Assembly (NCBI GenBank): GCA_014871385.1
Contig: CM026426.1
Coordinates: 64,337,877 to 64,401,876, forward strand
Direction: 5' to 3'
Origin: Ceratodon purpureus
Lineage: Eukaryota; Streptophyta; Bryopsida; Pseudoditrichales; Ditrichaceae
Length of the DNA: 64,000 bases
Within the stretch, counting starts at the first letter, position 1; each line of letters starts with the position of its first letter. The position numbers and the translations under genes were made by a program. Under the pieces are notes generated by a model. The model ran no database searches, was not told the DNA's origin, and saw only the letters and a program-made list of their open reading frames with translations. Shown piece after piece: positions 11,201-22,830 of this stretch.

Positions 11201-12240
11201 TACTAGGCTTGGCTCATCCTACGATCCCCGACTCCTTGGTATGTACATCATAATCATTCCTTGTCTTTGCTTTCTGCTAAACTTTCTTATTATTTACACT
11301 CACATATTTTGGTGTACTGCAGTCTCTTTGGTTCTGGGTGCGCTTCTTCATTTGTGGTGGCCAACCCCCATCCAAGTTCACTTTTCAAACGAAGAAATCC
11401 GATCTCATACACGGCTACGTCAATAACACTGAGAGTGATGCCATTCTCAACTTCACCGATGTAGATTTGCAGCAAATGAATGGAGATGTTCCGTGGAGAG
11501 GGCCAAGGGAGAAAGCCCCAGAGATGATGCACAGCATAATTGGAGAGCTGTCCAAGCCCGACGACATAGTCCTTGACTGGAAAGCCGGAACAGGTAATCA
11601 TTCATTAACTGATTCTGCATTTCCATTCCTCTGGTTTTTTCCAGAGGCACTCACTTCTTTGTTGTGCTTTGAGTTTCAGGGTCCTCCATCAAGGCTTGCC
11701 AGGATATTGGTAGTCATATTATAGCTTTTGAGGATGACGAGCCATATTCAACGCCATTCTCAAACCTTATATGGCTGCGGAATCCTCAATGGGCCCTCCT
11801 AAACATCCTAGACCGGCAGCAGTTGAAGAAGCACCTTCAAAGAGAGCAAGACAAGATAAGTACTGTAAGTCTTACTTTACATTTTCTAACTTCTAGGCTT
11901 TTTTTCTTTGCTTCTTTATTGATTGCATCTTCACCCACTAATTCTTACCACTATCGATTTTCTATTGCAGAGTAGTTGCGGCAACACCGCCTCGTAGGCC
12001 AAGACCGGCGTCCATTCCATCGTGGCATCTGAATTCCAGTCCAATTCAGCCTTATATACTTCTGGAGTATGCAGAGGACTTAGCACAAGTGCTTCAATCT
12101 GGTGCCGTTAGATATGATCCTAGTTGACCTCGTAGTTGTGATCCTAGAGCCCTTGTACTCATCGATTTAGAGGCTCTCGAAGGGAATTCGGAGTCATCGA
12201 GTCCTGAGAGTGGAAGTAGCAATTATAGCGTGACGTGAGT
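8203..12240 (+). pseudogene. Intron-containing ParB-like / DNA amino-methyltransferase fusion, inactivated
   Basis: Exons inferred from GT-AG borders and frame: about 8203-8827, 8919-9114, 9199-9393, 9485 to about 9700, 9796-10036, 10124-10796, 10885-11238, 11323-11593, 11680-11864, 11971-12240. Exon 1 ends in a ParB/sulfiredoxin-like segment with WEGNHRLSA at about 8674-8703, matching the G-N-H-R-x-x-A signature. Exons 4-6 are less conserved; exon 6 has a basic, Ser/Pro-rich linker (KRGRGRR). Exon 7 holds DLIIADIPKNLPV, a diverged motif IV (DPPY/W type). Exons 8-9 hold DIVLDWKAGTG joined to SSIKACQDIGSHIIAFEDD, the SAM-binding motif I and following acidic residue. Motif IV before motif I is the beta-class order of N6-adenine/N4-cytosine methyltransferases. 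Stops: TAG after HRLSA (8704), after AYLD (9244), KAR and FDP, and TGA at 10791, in exon 7 and in exon 10. Two exon junctions are out of phase. Stable activity is unlikely; the domain calls rest on motifs only. Confidence 0.6.
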
Positions 12241-12700
12241 TTGAAGGAGGCTTTGGTCTATCGTTGTTTTCATCTGATTTTATTTTATTTCATTGGAGTT
12301 GATTACATATTCCTTCACATATTCTATATTCGTGTATGTAAAGGACTATAGCAGCAAGCCTTTTTGGCTCTCAATTCTCAAATGTTTAAACAATATCAAA
12401 TATGTGACATGTATTTGCTTTTTTTATTTAACTACCTAAGTTGATTTTTTTGGTTTGCTTATGAGGGAAATACAGAACATGTGCCAACGTGATTCTCAAT
12501 ATATTGATTTCAAAATTAAGTACTCTTGGATCCCAAATAAGAGAAAACCACTTTAGTTATGAAGTTGTTTCTTTCAAATAATTATAGCCAGAACACCAGA
12601 AAACAATAACGTGAATAATGGATAGATACAAATAAAATGTTTAAAATTAACATTTATCAATCAACTACATTTCTGATTACTATACCCATGTTATCTATTC
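12241..12700. other. AT-rich spacer
   Basis: 3' flank of the methyltransferase-like gene. AT-rich with no convincing frame, element end or RNA gene. Confidence 0.3.
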
Positions 12701-13285
12701 TTCGGAGAGATCTAGATACCATCTCTCGGAGAAATTTTCTCTCCTTCCTGCACATCCAAGACCTGATTCCCATTGGCCCTTAGCAATGACCTCACCTAAT
12801 CTAACTCTAGACAACTCAGTTGTCCAAGGGATGTTGTCTCTAACCTGTCGTTGTTAATTGGATTTGTAGGTGACCAAGAACTCCTAAAAACATTCGGGTT
12901 GATAATGAATCGATTTATTCCATACTCGTCCTTTGGAATCCAATGCCGACCCCTGTACGAAAAGTTATCCCACCGTGCTAGACAAAGGTATGCATATTCA
13001 AGACTACTGTCTATCTCACGCTTTCAAAGCTTTGACACAGCACAAGTGTTCTCAACGTCTTCAAACGTGATTACCGTTGGAGGAGTCCAACCATGCGTTG
13101 TACTACTACTTTTGTGTTCTCAAGGGTCAGGCCCATCCGCCATCCGCTTAAGCAAATCCTGTAAAATCGTTTCACAAGCAACGACCTCGGATGAATCCTC
13201 GATACCATCAGACAATTGCCTAGCAAGTACAAGGTTAAGTTCTACTGAAATCATTGAGCTAATACAACGTCAAGGACGTCTGCTA
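12700..13285 (-). pseudogene. Possible minus-strand coding remnant of unknown family
   Basis: Reading the minus strand from about 13280 gives a nearly continuous protein-like frame of about 180 codons (MISVELNLVLARQLSDG, WDNFSYRGRHWIPKDEYG) with two TGA and one TAG. A 148-codon plus-strand frame (12851-13297) is open over the same interval, so strand is not certain. The minus product has more normal residue composition and the same stop-riddled state as its neighbours. No domain was recognised. Confidence 0.25.
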
Positions 13286-13299
13286 AGGTTTATATAGAT

Positions 13300-14015
13300 C
13301 GTTAGTTGACACTTAAGCTAAAAGTGGTCTAATTTATAGACCGAGAAATCTTCAATAAAGACAAGCACTCTGACATGGAATACATCTTGTTTTGAGCAGC
13401 TTCATTATTGTACACGAACTTTGAAATATTCCACGAAGTTTTTAGACCTTTATTTTTACTTTTTATGAAATATATTTTTTCTAGAATTATTAATATAATC
13501 CTATGCAATATTTACTGTTGTGATCTAAAAACATGATGATGGAACACTCGTATCTAGATCCAGTAAGGGACCAAATCTAAAGGATTGTATGCATGACGTC
13601 ATCTTGACATTACCCCTAATTTGTACGTCAAAAAACAAGTGTAAGAAGTTTTTACCACTGATAATCCGGAATTCCACTGAATTATACTCCTTTCCAAAAT
13701 AATGTAACAAAATTATGCCTTTTTTTTGTATTTTTCCACGGTTATAGGGTTTACTTTACTTTCAAAAATTTGGCTAAATGTCAAATCTCTGCTCTCCATT
13801 CTCTGCTCTTTGCTCTCCGCTTTCCGCTCTCCTCTCACATGCTAACTTTCCCCCACTGCGGAGGATTGCAATCGGGATAGAAATTGGTGACACACTGACT
13901 TCTATGGACCTAAGACGCAAGAAAAGGAACAACAGACTCTACGGGTGGAGAATTGGACCGCAACAGAGGACTAGGGTTCAGAGCAGACGGAGAAGACAAG
14001 GGACACGTACGAAGA
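13300..14015. other. AT-rich spacer with CT-rich patch
   Basis: No gene supported. A CTCTGCTCTCC-like low-complexity patch occupies about 13783-13836. The 3' LTR of the adjacent gypsy element would be expected on this side, but no sequence matching the LTR at 22831-23274 was found by eye. Confidence 0.35.
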
Positions 14016-15365
14016 TCATCGGAGAATGACAAGGGTCTGGCCGGAACAGTAGAAGGAGTGTAGGCCGACTCTGGCTTGACACAAGAAAACAAAAGGCAAG
14101 GGAGTGGGAAGGCCGGACGTGACTGTAGACAATAACAAAAGACTGGATGGCAGGAAGCCGACAGATTGAGAGCAAGAACTAGAAGTGGAAAATTGGGGAT
14201 AAGCACAAAAAGGAGAACTTGAAGTGACCCTGCAGATGAAGAAGCAAGATCGTCTCCGGAAGTGCGGCGTCGGTGGGCAGCTGCAAAGGCAAAGGTATTG
14301 CTGGCAGCTGAAGAGGAATACAAGGTTACAGTTGAAGGTGCGACAGCGAGGTGGATGGCGCAGCGAAATGTGTTGATGCAGTGAAGCAAAGACCGTGAAG
14401 GTCGTCGTGAGCTGCAAGTAACGAAGAAACCCTAATGTGATCGCTGCCGAGACGGAACCCGAGGCTTGAGGATGGGCTGTAGCAGGTAAGGGTGAAACTC
14501 TAATGTGATCGCTGCTGAGACGGAACCCGAGGCTTGAGGATGGGCTGCAGCAGGTTGGGTGCGCACGGTCAAGACGTATGGGCGCAAATGGCGGCAGGCT
14601 AGAGTGCCGCGAAGATCCTAGGGGGGGTTGAGCAGGTTGACTCGGTTGGTGGGGGTGCAGCCCAATCGGGTCGTGAGACTGTAGACCATGGGTGAGAGCT
14701 AGGGGCTGCGCCTTTAAGGAAGAGGTGAGAGGGCTTGCGAACGGCTCAGTCTTAATGACTGTACTGGCGGGGCAAGGTTCTACACTGAAACAGCCACTGG
14801 TCAAAACATCAAGTGGCTGGATGGAGCAAACCTCCATTGGGGCTGGAGCCAATGGCACTCTAAGTGCGGGTGGTTCTACGAAATGTGCCATGGTGACACA
14901 AGAATGATGGCAAGGGTGGGAGGAAGCTAGTAGACTACTGGTTATGTCTTCATCACTGGAGGGTATGTCTCCCGTAACCGCCGTTTCAGGCTGCTGCCCA
15001 TCGGGTTGCGTGGGTAAGCCACGTGGCAGCTGCTTAGGACCAATGGTGACCAATTGGTCCTCTGAATAGAATCGGTATGGTTTAATTTTATTGATGTTGA
15101 CAATGATAAGGTTGGGCTCAAAATGGGCTTCAGTCACCAATAGTGCTGTGTTGTTGGGTAGTCGGTATTGCACCCGATATGGCCTAAACCAGCGGCACTC
15201 GAACTTCCTCGCATGCTCCTTCTCACCTTTAGGATACCAAAGCACATGGTCCCCAACCTGAAAATCTTTCTGCCGATAGTGTTGATGGCTCCACAAGGCG
15301 CGATTCCTCTGCCGACTACCCGACTGCTCCTGTGCCATTAGCCTGTGACTGTCGAGCTGCTCCAA
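14016..15365 (-). CDS. Gypsy-1 integrase C-terminus with GPY/F module and long Pro/Ser-rich tail
   Basis: A 449-codon open frame. The first 110 residues continue the integrase: YRQKDFQVGDHVLWYP, then KFECRWFRPYRVQYRLP, a GPY/F module with G changed to R, and NINKIKPYRFY. The remaining 300 or so residues are Pro/Ser/Cys-rich with no domain and may read into 3' untranslated sequence. Upstream of the first Met the same frame continues into integrase through a TAG near 15381 (VL, stop, ARTADLEQL). The second gypsy copy near 27.1 kb has an Ala codon there. Confidence 0.6.
   Translation of the reverse strand: MEQLDSHRLMAQEQSGSRQRNRALWSHQHYRQKDFQVGDHVLWYPKGEKEHARKFECRWFRPYRVQYRLPNNTALLVTEAHFEPNLIIVNINKIKPYRFYSEDQLVTIGPKQLPRGLPTQPDGQQPETAVTGDIPSSDEDITSSLLASSHPCHHSCVTMAHFVEPPALRVPLAPAPMEVCSIQPLDVLTSGCFSVEPCPASTVIKTEPFASPLTSSLKAQPLALTHGLQSHDPIGLHPHQPSQPAQPPLGSSRHSSLPPFAPIRLDRAHPTCCSPSSSLGFRLSSDHIRVSPLPATAHPQASGSVSAAITLGFLRYLQLTTTFTVFASLHQHISLRHPPRCRTFNCNLVFLFSCQQYLCLCSCPPTPHFRRRSCFFICRVTSSSPFCAYPQFSTSSSCSQSVGFLPSSLLLLSTVTSGLPTPLPFVFLCQARVGLHSFYCSGQTLVILR
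14432..14555. repeat. 68-bp tandem duplication
   Basis: A 68-bp unit beginning CTAATGTGATCGCTGC starts at 14432 and again at 14500. The copies differ at a few bases (GCCGAGA against GCTGAGA, TGTAGCAGG against TGCAGCAGG). The second copy is partial, ending near 14555. It lies within the tail of the gypsy-1 ORF, so it may also be a protein-level duplication. Confidence 0.75.
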
Positions 15366-15481
15366 GTCGGCTGTGCGGGCCTATAAGACTCGTGTCGGTG
15401 TGAAATCGATTTCACCGTCTGTTCTACGTGTAGGAACAGTGTACTCCGTTGGCATGAGGGGGTCTAACCCATAGACCAACT

Positions 15482-16130
15482 GAAAAGGAATATATCCTGT
15501 CGTTACCTTGAATGCTCTTCTGTAGGACAATAAAGCTGTGGGCAGTTGCTCATCCAAGTTGTGTCTATTGTCACTTACAAGTTTTGTTCACAAACGGCCT
15601 AGAACCTTGTTGGTCGACTCAGCCTGCCCGTTCCCATGGGGGTAGTATGTGGTGGATGTCCGATGCTGCAGAAGAAAGTGCTATACTAAATACTCGATCG
15701 CCTCGTTGAGGAAATATTTCCCTTGATCAGTGATGAGGGTCAGAGGGCAACCATGACGGGTCAAAATCTGCTCAAACAGGAACTTGGCGGTCACAGCCGC
15801 CGTATTAGTGCGCAAAGCCTTAGCCTCCATCCACTTCGTCCCATAGTTGGTGGCGACTAAAATGTACCTGTTCCCGATCTGAGCTGCAGCCGGCTTGATT
15901 GGGCCAACAAAGTCAAGGCCCCACTTCATGAATGGCTCCGCAGATAAGCTGGTGACTAACTGGGCCAGCCTTGTGTTGGCTAACCCACCGACCCGCTAGC
16001 ACTTGTTGTAGGCTGTGCAGTACTCCAAGACGTCCTTGTGTAGGGTCGGCCACCCGTAACCAGCATCAAGAATCTTCCTGGATGTAATGTCCTAGGAAAA
16101 ATGACAGCCGGCACAGCCATCATGCATCTC
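15482..16130 (-). pseudogene. Gypsy-1 integrase (zinc-binding and core)
   Basis: The zinc-binding part reads EMHDGCAGCHFS, stop, DITSRKILDAG, then YC and KC before a second stop and [14 protein letters not shown]. The expected HHCC set has one Cys changed to Tyr. The core has WGLDFVGP (first Asp), LITDQGKYF (second Asp) and NGQAESTNK (catalytic Glu). Stops lie at 16092-16094 and 15996-15998 (both TAG; the second gypsy copy has CAG at each site), 15681-15683 (TAG where the other copy has Glu), and a TGA near 15588. The frame then runs into the module at 14016-15365. Confidence 0.75.
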
Positions 16131-16139
16131 CCTCATCAC

Positions 16140-17660
16140 TGTGTTGGCTTCTACAGGGTCTAAAACTCTCCGCAGGACCAAGTCTTGACCCTTCTTGTAC
16201 AATACTCCCTCAACTTGTGTATATGAAAGGGCTCCCAGAAGTAACTTCCGCTTCTCATCCTTGGCCATAGTCGCACTCGGCTTGCCAGTTCTCAGGTAGT
16301 CGATGACAGCTTGCAGCCACTCCGGTTTGACATAAAATAGTCGTGCGTCGGGAAGCTGATCTGGAACGCCTGTCGCTGGCTCGCCGTTTGGAAGTCGGCT
16401 GCGCCATGCGTCCTGCCCGGCTTGTACACCACAGTGAAATTGTACTCCTGAGAAAGCAACAACCAACGTGCAATACGCCCTGACACTTGGGGCTTGTTAA
16501 CTAAATGAACCAAGGCCATGTGATCTACATAAAAGACCAGCTTGTTATCCAACAGATAATGACGGTATTTAGTCAAAGCATTCACCATAGTCAATGCTTC
16601 TAGATGCATAGGATATTGGTTGGTCACACTTCCCTGTCTGGTTTTGAGCCAGCATAGCTCCAACAGCAATGTCGGACGCGTTGCTGTGAACATGGAATTT
16701 GAGATTCCACCAGGGTGCGATCAGAATGGGTGCATTGGTGTACCGGTCTTTGATCTCCACCCAGGCACCTTCACAGCAATCGGTCTAGTCGAACTCCTCA
16801 GTTTTTTGCATCAATGGGGTGATAGGCTCCATGATGTGAGCATATGACTTGATGTAGATGCGGTTTAAATGAAAAAATCCATTGAAAATCAAGATGTTGG
16901 CTGTGCGTCGGGGGCGTGGCATTTCCTGAACGACCTGAATCTTCTTCGGATCAGGCATCTTCCCTGCCTTGGAAACGACATGTCCCAGAATGATACCTGA
17001 GGCCACTAGAAATGTGCACTTCTCTACGTTAAAGCTGATGCTGTACTCCCGACACTTCTCAAAACAATGTCTCAAGTTGTGGAAGTGGTCGGGTATGTCA
17101 CTATAAACTGTGAAATCATCTAGGAATAGTTTCATGAAAATTCCCAGGTACTCCTTGAATGCCTTGTTCACAGCTCGCTGGTAGGTCGATGGTGCATAAG
17201 TCAACCTAAAAGGCATGACGAGCCAAACAAAAGCCCCCCATTCAGTGATGAAAGTTGTCTTGTGTCAGTCCTTCCGGGCAATCCTAATCTGGTAGTAACC
17301 CAACCGACCGTGTAGGAAAGTGTACATGTCGTAACCTGCCATAGCATCCAACACCTCTTCAATAAATGGCAGAGGGTAAGAGTCTTTTTTAGTGGTAGCA
17401 TTTAATTTTCTATAGTCAATGCAAATGCGTAATTGACCATTTCTTTTAGGCACAACAACAATGGGTGAGAGCGAAGTCGTCTCCTCGACTGGAACAATGA
17501 ACCCTGCTGCCAAAAGTTTATCAATGTCCTGTTTGACAATGCTGGCATAGTTAGGATTCATCCTGTATCTGGACTGATGAATCGGCGGAACATCCTTCTC
17601 CAGCACAATCCGATGCTGGGCCACCGATGGGAGGATCCCTTCAGGTCCTTGTATGTCCAA
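16140..17660 (-). pseudogene. Gypsy-1 reverse transcriptase and RNase H
   Basis: The RT begins with IVLEKDVPPIHQSRYRMNP and GFIVPVEE, has LRICIDYRKLNATTKKDSYPLP and the catalytic FLDDFTVYS box at about 17105-17127 (Y/F-x-D-D). It then has FNVEKCTFL and LGHVVS thumb motifs. RNase H follows: FHVHSNASD carries the first acidic site as N-A-S-D, EALTMVNAL the Glu, and FYVDHMALVHL the next Asp. Breaks: a TGA in place of Trp after RKD (about 17263), a TAG in place of Trp at 16785-16787, and frameshifts near 16690 and 16410. It is not translatable as one protein. Confidence 0.8.
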
Positions 17661-18580
17661 GCAAACACGTCGGTGTACTCCTGCAGTAGATATTCTGCTG
17701 CCTGTGCTAACATTGGCTCCAGTTGAGTATTGATCTTCAGGATCTTAGGTTCCTCCTCATTATCAACATTGATCTTTCGTAGCTGCTCCTCTTCGTTCAG
17801 GTTCCATGCTGCCACCTTTATCTCCCCAAGTTTCTCCTGTACGGGTGTCTCATCGACCGGCATCTCTCCCTCTGTAATGGTATAAAAGTGCTCGAGATAA
17901 GTAGCAGAATTGGGGTCAAGAAGATTTGGGGTTGCTAAGGTGGCTCTGTCCAAGTCGGCTCGTAAGTCGGCTGCGGCAAAGTTGGCTTTGCGAGGGTCGG
18001 CTCGGTGTAAGTCAACTCCGTTGGTTAGAGGAACATCTAAATTCTTAGGCATGGTGATAGTCCCGACTGCGAATATGTCCTCCTCAGTCCGTAAAAAATG
18101 ATCCTCCTCTTTGTCTGTCAGCCCCTCAGCTAGGTTATAGCACGCCAATATCTCTGGCAGCTTTGGCAATGGCCCCTTCCTTTGATTGATGGATATGGTC
18201 TTGACAGTACAATTGCCGCGAATAGTCACCAGCTTGTTCCCCCAGTCCTGAGTTACCTTCACATCGATGAGCCAGGGTCGACCCAACAACATGCTTAAAG
18301 CTTCGTTAACCTCCTTGTTGCAAATGACAGTCAGAGTGATGTTGTACGGGATGCCGTGGATGTGAATGCGAACATTCCATATGAGGCCGACTGGTTCCAC
18401 CACTACCTGGTCAGTCATACACAATTGATTGGGTGCTGGAGACGGATCCTTGAGTCCCAATCGAATTCTTTCTTCTTGAGTATTCAGGTTGACACAGGAG
18501 CCTCCATCCAGTAGCACGCTCTCTAGTGTTAACTGCATGACCTGCACAGTAATAACCGGAAGACCCCTATCAATATCCAC
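17640..18580 (-). CDS. Gypsy-1 retropepsin-like protease and linker
   Basis: An open frame whose first 120 residues look like a retroviral-type aspartic protease: ESVLLDGGSCVNLNT has the active-site D-G-G-S in place of D-T/S-G, and MLLGRPWL is the usual I/L-L-G-R-x-W flap-side motif. The rest is an acidic linker with LLQEYTDVFAWTYKDLKG, the usual lead-in to RT. A one-base frameshift near 17640 moves the reading frame into RT. At 17945-18020 the DNA carries several AGTCGGCT motifs encoding an ADLRADL-type repeat. Confidence 0.7.
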
Positions 18581-18584
18581 AGCG

Positions 18585-21549
18585 CCTACAACTAGATTGG
18601 AATGTACCTGTGAGTCGGTAGGTCTAAGAGTTGAGTTTAAAGTCGAAGTCGGTTGTGTAGTCGGCTATGCTTTGGTGAAGTTTACAGGGTGCTGGGTAGA
18701 TGCAATGGGTATTTTTGACTGTCCCTCAATGTGAGGGAATACTTTTGCTCTAACATACTCCATGAGATTGAGGGCCACCTCCAGTATTTCTCCCAAAGCC
18801 ATTGTCATCAATGTCTGCAAAATATGTCGACTGACGGCTTTGGCCAATGCCTGCGGCTGTGAACTGAACAGCTCGTCAGTGGCTACCTCCAACGGTTTCT
18901 TCGGTACCTCTTGTAGGCGATCAGGGTCGGGGAACCTGACCCAGTTGCCGTCTAAGATCGGCCCTCCAGTAGCATTGGTCTCAGAGTCGGTTGCGCTGGC
19001 TTTCTGGAACGCTTCTTTTGCCTGTTGGGCCAGCTTGTTTTCTCCATTTATCTCCTCTGTGAAAGCAATGAACCCCTTCCAAAGTCGCTCTTCTTTCTCC
19101 TAGTCACCCTGTTTTTTTGGCTGTCGAGGCTCAGGCTCCTTCACGTCCTTGTCCTCCAGTGGGAGTCTAGCCCTCACTCTGGCTACTCTGGTCAATATAG
19201 TGGCCACCTCTGGGTCATCGATCTCCTACAATTCCACACTGTTGACACCGACAGTGTTAGTACCTTCTTTTTTAATGGCTAGTAATTGCTGAAACTTCAA
19301 GCGTAAGTGACAATTATGCATCTAATGGTCAGTTCCTAGGCAAAGGAAGCACCCATTGATCCTGCCCAATCCTCCATTCTAGTACCCTCCTCGTTGGCTG
19401 GTGACAAGTTTCCCAGAGCCGTTGGTCGGCGGTGTAGCCGACACTTTATGAACTCCTACTGTCGATTTTCCTTCAGACCTTGGTTACCTGTTGTTGGGGT
19501 TGGCCGGGTTGATAAAGCAGTTAATGTCCTCATGTCCGAATTTCTTACAAATAGTGCAAAACCTTCGGTTGACAGTCTTGACTCCTTCTGCTTGGGCTAA
19601 GGTAGCAGCAGCTCGACTGATAGTCGACTCCGTCTTCTTAGCCTAGAAATACAGCTTCTTACCCGAAGCGTCGGTGCAATTGGTCTCACAAGGTCGGGCC
19701 AACTCCTTCAACTCAGTCAGAGTGTTGGCTGTAGACCCACTGGTGGTCACATTCACATAGTCGAGTAACCCTGCTCTGAAGTAGGTCAGTTTGAACCCTT
19801 CGCCCACATGAGTCTGTAAGCATTTAACTGACTTCATAAATCGTTTGTAGTAATCCTGAACCTTCTCCCCTTCACCCTGCTTGAAGGTTCGCAGGGTCAT
19901 ATAGACCTGCTCATCTGAATCCTGCTCCCTGTACCTCAGTTTGAACGCTTCCTTAGCCTCCTCCCATGTGCAGTAAGGGTGATGATCGAGCCAGTCATCG
20001 AATTAGCACTGGGCTTTGTCAACCAAGATTGTCCCAAACAGCGTAATGATCACTGTCTCATCAGTTTCACCATTGAAGGAGGCACACTTGTTGAAATACC
20101 TGAGATGAGCGTCGGGGTTGTTTCCCTCCTTGTAGGCCCTATAAGACAATTGCTTCCTCTATGCGCTGACACGCAGTCGGAGGGGTGCTGAAGTGAAGTC
20201 AGTTGTGCGTACAGGTGGCAATACCCGAGGAGGTATTGTTGATGTCGCTGGATAATGTACCCAGAAGTGGCAAACCGCTGGGGTAGTGTGTGAACCCCAG
20301 GAATGGCGGCAGTACTGTAGCCAACAGGGGTGGCAAATAGTAGAACAGCTGTAGACCGCCCCCGTGGGTAGATCCATGGAACGGCTCCCCAAAAGTTGGT
20401 TCTGCTAATCTCCCGTGATACCCTACTGACACGGTCGGCTGCGCAGATTGGTACACGTCGCCCGTAAGATGATCCACGTATCCTAGGAGTCGATGTGTGG
20501 TCAAGGGAATCGCGGCTAGAAGTGGTCCAGGTATATTCTTATCTACTATCACTTCTGGTGTTGAGCTAAATAAATAGGAGGGCCGTGCAGCATTTCCTTC
20601 AAACTGCCCTTGCTCTTGCCACCTTCGCTGCTTCTCTAACAAATTTTGCAATTGGGCTAGTTCCTGCTTCTCCCGTTCCAGCCGTTCTTGTTTCTTCTGC
20701 TGCACAGCAAGCTGTTGTGATGCCGACTGTTGGGCTGCCAATTGCTGAGCAGCGAGCTGCCAAATGTTGAGCTGCCTCCTGCACCCGTCGGTTAAACTCC
20801 ATCTCCAGCAAAGTACGATGGTGCTCTGGCGACCACTGTGGCACTGTTTGCCAGTGATGTAACGACGCTACACCCAAAGGTGCAGTTGGTTGCAAGGCTT
20901 CTAGCTGCTGGAGGTATTTACCTATGTCTCGTTGACTGTAAGTGTGCGTCAGGTGGTGCTGTCTGGCTCGCTCCCGCTTGGCTAACAGGTTGGCTCTGAA
21001 TGCTTCAACTGCCCTTCGGTCCTCCTCTTCCTGCTCCCACTCCGACTAAAGTCAGAACTCATCAACGAAGTGAACATTCTTACCAGGGCTGCCCTCTATC
21101 GAGTTTGCAAGATCGTGCTCGTGTACTAATCGGCTCTTAGTTTCCTCCAACTTCTGCCTCAAGTTCTGGAATGCAGCTGGCACTGTCTATGGAGTTTTTG
21201 GCAGGCGCACTGGAGATACTGGTCGGCTGAGTAACTGAGTCGGCTCCGCTTCCAAGTCGGCTCTCCCAGTGACTATACTGAACCACTGGGTCGACTCTGC
21301 AAAGACTTCCTGCGTTTGTCGTCTCTCTTCACGAAAAGTGTTGTTGTTGTCTACAGCTGTAGAGAAGTCTCTCCTGAACAACAACGTTCGCTTCATGTCT
21401 TCATACCTCCAAGAAACACTAGTCGGATTCGGCTGACGACTCAGCCTATCCCCTTTTTTGAACTGTGTTTCCTTTCCAAATCTGCTCTCCCTCGTCCTCC
21501 CATCCGATGATGACAGGTCGTGTTCCACCTCCATGTCGATAAGCTCCAC
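18585..21549 (-). pseudogene. Gypsy-1 gag with two zinc knuckles
   Basis: N-terminal segment 21187-21549 (acidic/basic, start unclear because only GTG or an internal ATG is available). It is followed by a Gln-rich coiled-coil segment at 20600-20900 (QQKKQERLEREKQELAQLQ). The retrotransposon gag core at about 19640-20060 has WEEAKEAFKLRY and GEKVQDYYKRF. Two CX2CX4HX4C knuckles follow: CTICKKFGHEDINC near 19520-19565, and CFLC, then LGTDH and HNC, near 19315-19355. The second knuckle is split by a TAG. I count at least eight TAG, one TGA and two TAA across this gag. The gag core and knuckles place the gene with confidence; the exact start does not. Confidence 0.7.
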
Positions 21550-22830
21550 GACCTGCTTAGTTGCACTGCCCTGCGAACTAAGTTGGCCCTGCCCTTCTGC
21601 TCGAGTCGGCTAAATCGTCCGCTCCTCTCATTCCATGTAACGTCTATAGCGCTCCATTGCTTGTCGCTCCGCTCTCAAGTCATTCTGGTCACCCTCCTCG
21701 ATGGATGTTGATTGCTTGACTGTTCTGTCGGTTATGTTTCCTCCTTGATATCTGCAGCAACTACTCTGCTTCAGTTCTGGTCTGCTCTGCTTGGCCTCCT
21801 CCAGACTCCAGTCAGTAAGCTACCCTTTCCGTAGTTTCTACCAATTTAGCACTACCTGACCCAACAAATTGGCTGTATAGTCGGATTAGTACCAACAAGC
21901 AGTTTTACAGCAAGTAGAAATAGATCGAAGCAATTCAATAATTCACTTTTAGCTACTCCTATCCCCTTTTTCACATTGTACTCATCCTTAGAAGTTCAGT
22001 CCAGTGGTTACACTCGTGATTAATTTGGACAGAAATTCCCCTTCTGCCAAATGTCCTCAACAGCAGTTTTTCCAGTCAGATTTGCCTCGTCCCCAACCTC
22101 ACGTATAGATTCAAAGTCTCAACTGACATTCTAAATCAAAGTCTCACAGTCGACTGATTTCCCGAATCAAAATCCGCACAGCCGACCGAGGTCTGAAATT
22201 GAGGTCCTCAATTCAAATTTCAAATTTCAAGATTCTAGATTTTCGGATCTGCGATTTGAAATTTGAAATCCTAAAATTTTTGGTTACTTACCTTACGCCC
22301 ATTTTCACAATTGGAAGTTCAGATCAGATTTGTAGCTGCGCTATCCCCTTTTTCAAATCTTGAACTGCCCTCAGTTCACAGGATCGATTCCATGGAAAAT
22401 CTGACCCTTCAACTCCTCACAGCACCTGCGCCCACCAACCTGCAACAGAGCCAAATCTACTGCTACTACTCCCTACACACATGCTGGATTGCATCCGTTG
22501 GTGCACCAGTGTTTCCACCCCTGAAAATACCTGAAACTTCTTTGCTTTCACTGTCCCCCTCTACTGCAATAGATCGCCTCCCGATTGATTTCCGTAACCT
22601 TGCCAATGGCTGGACAGCACCTGCCAACCTCGATCTACCACTACTGACTACCCACAATCAACCAGAAACTGTTCAGCAACCTGGAAATCAGTATCAGCAA
22701 TTCAGCACTCCTAAAGACTTCCGACAGTCATTGCTGCACCTCTGCACACCCGATTTCAGTACTTCAGGACCTCTCATGTCTGTAGAACAGCCTACAACAA
22801 GTAGGAGATCACATGGTACGAACTAAAGCA

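Noticed and set aside
13910-14389. Minus-strand 159-codon ORF inside the gypsy-1 tail
   Set aside because: It overlaps the longer 449-codon frame that continues from recognisable integrase sequence, so it is treated as a shadow frame.
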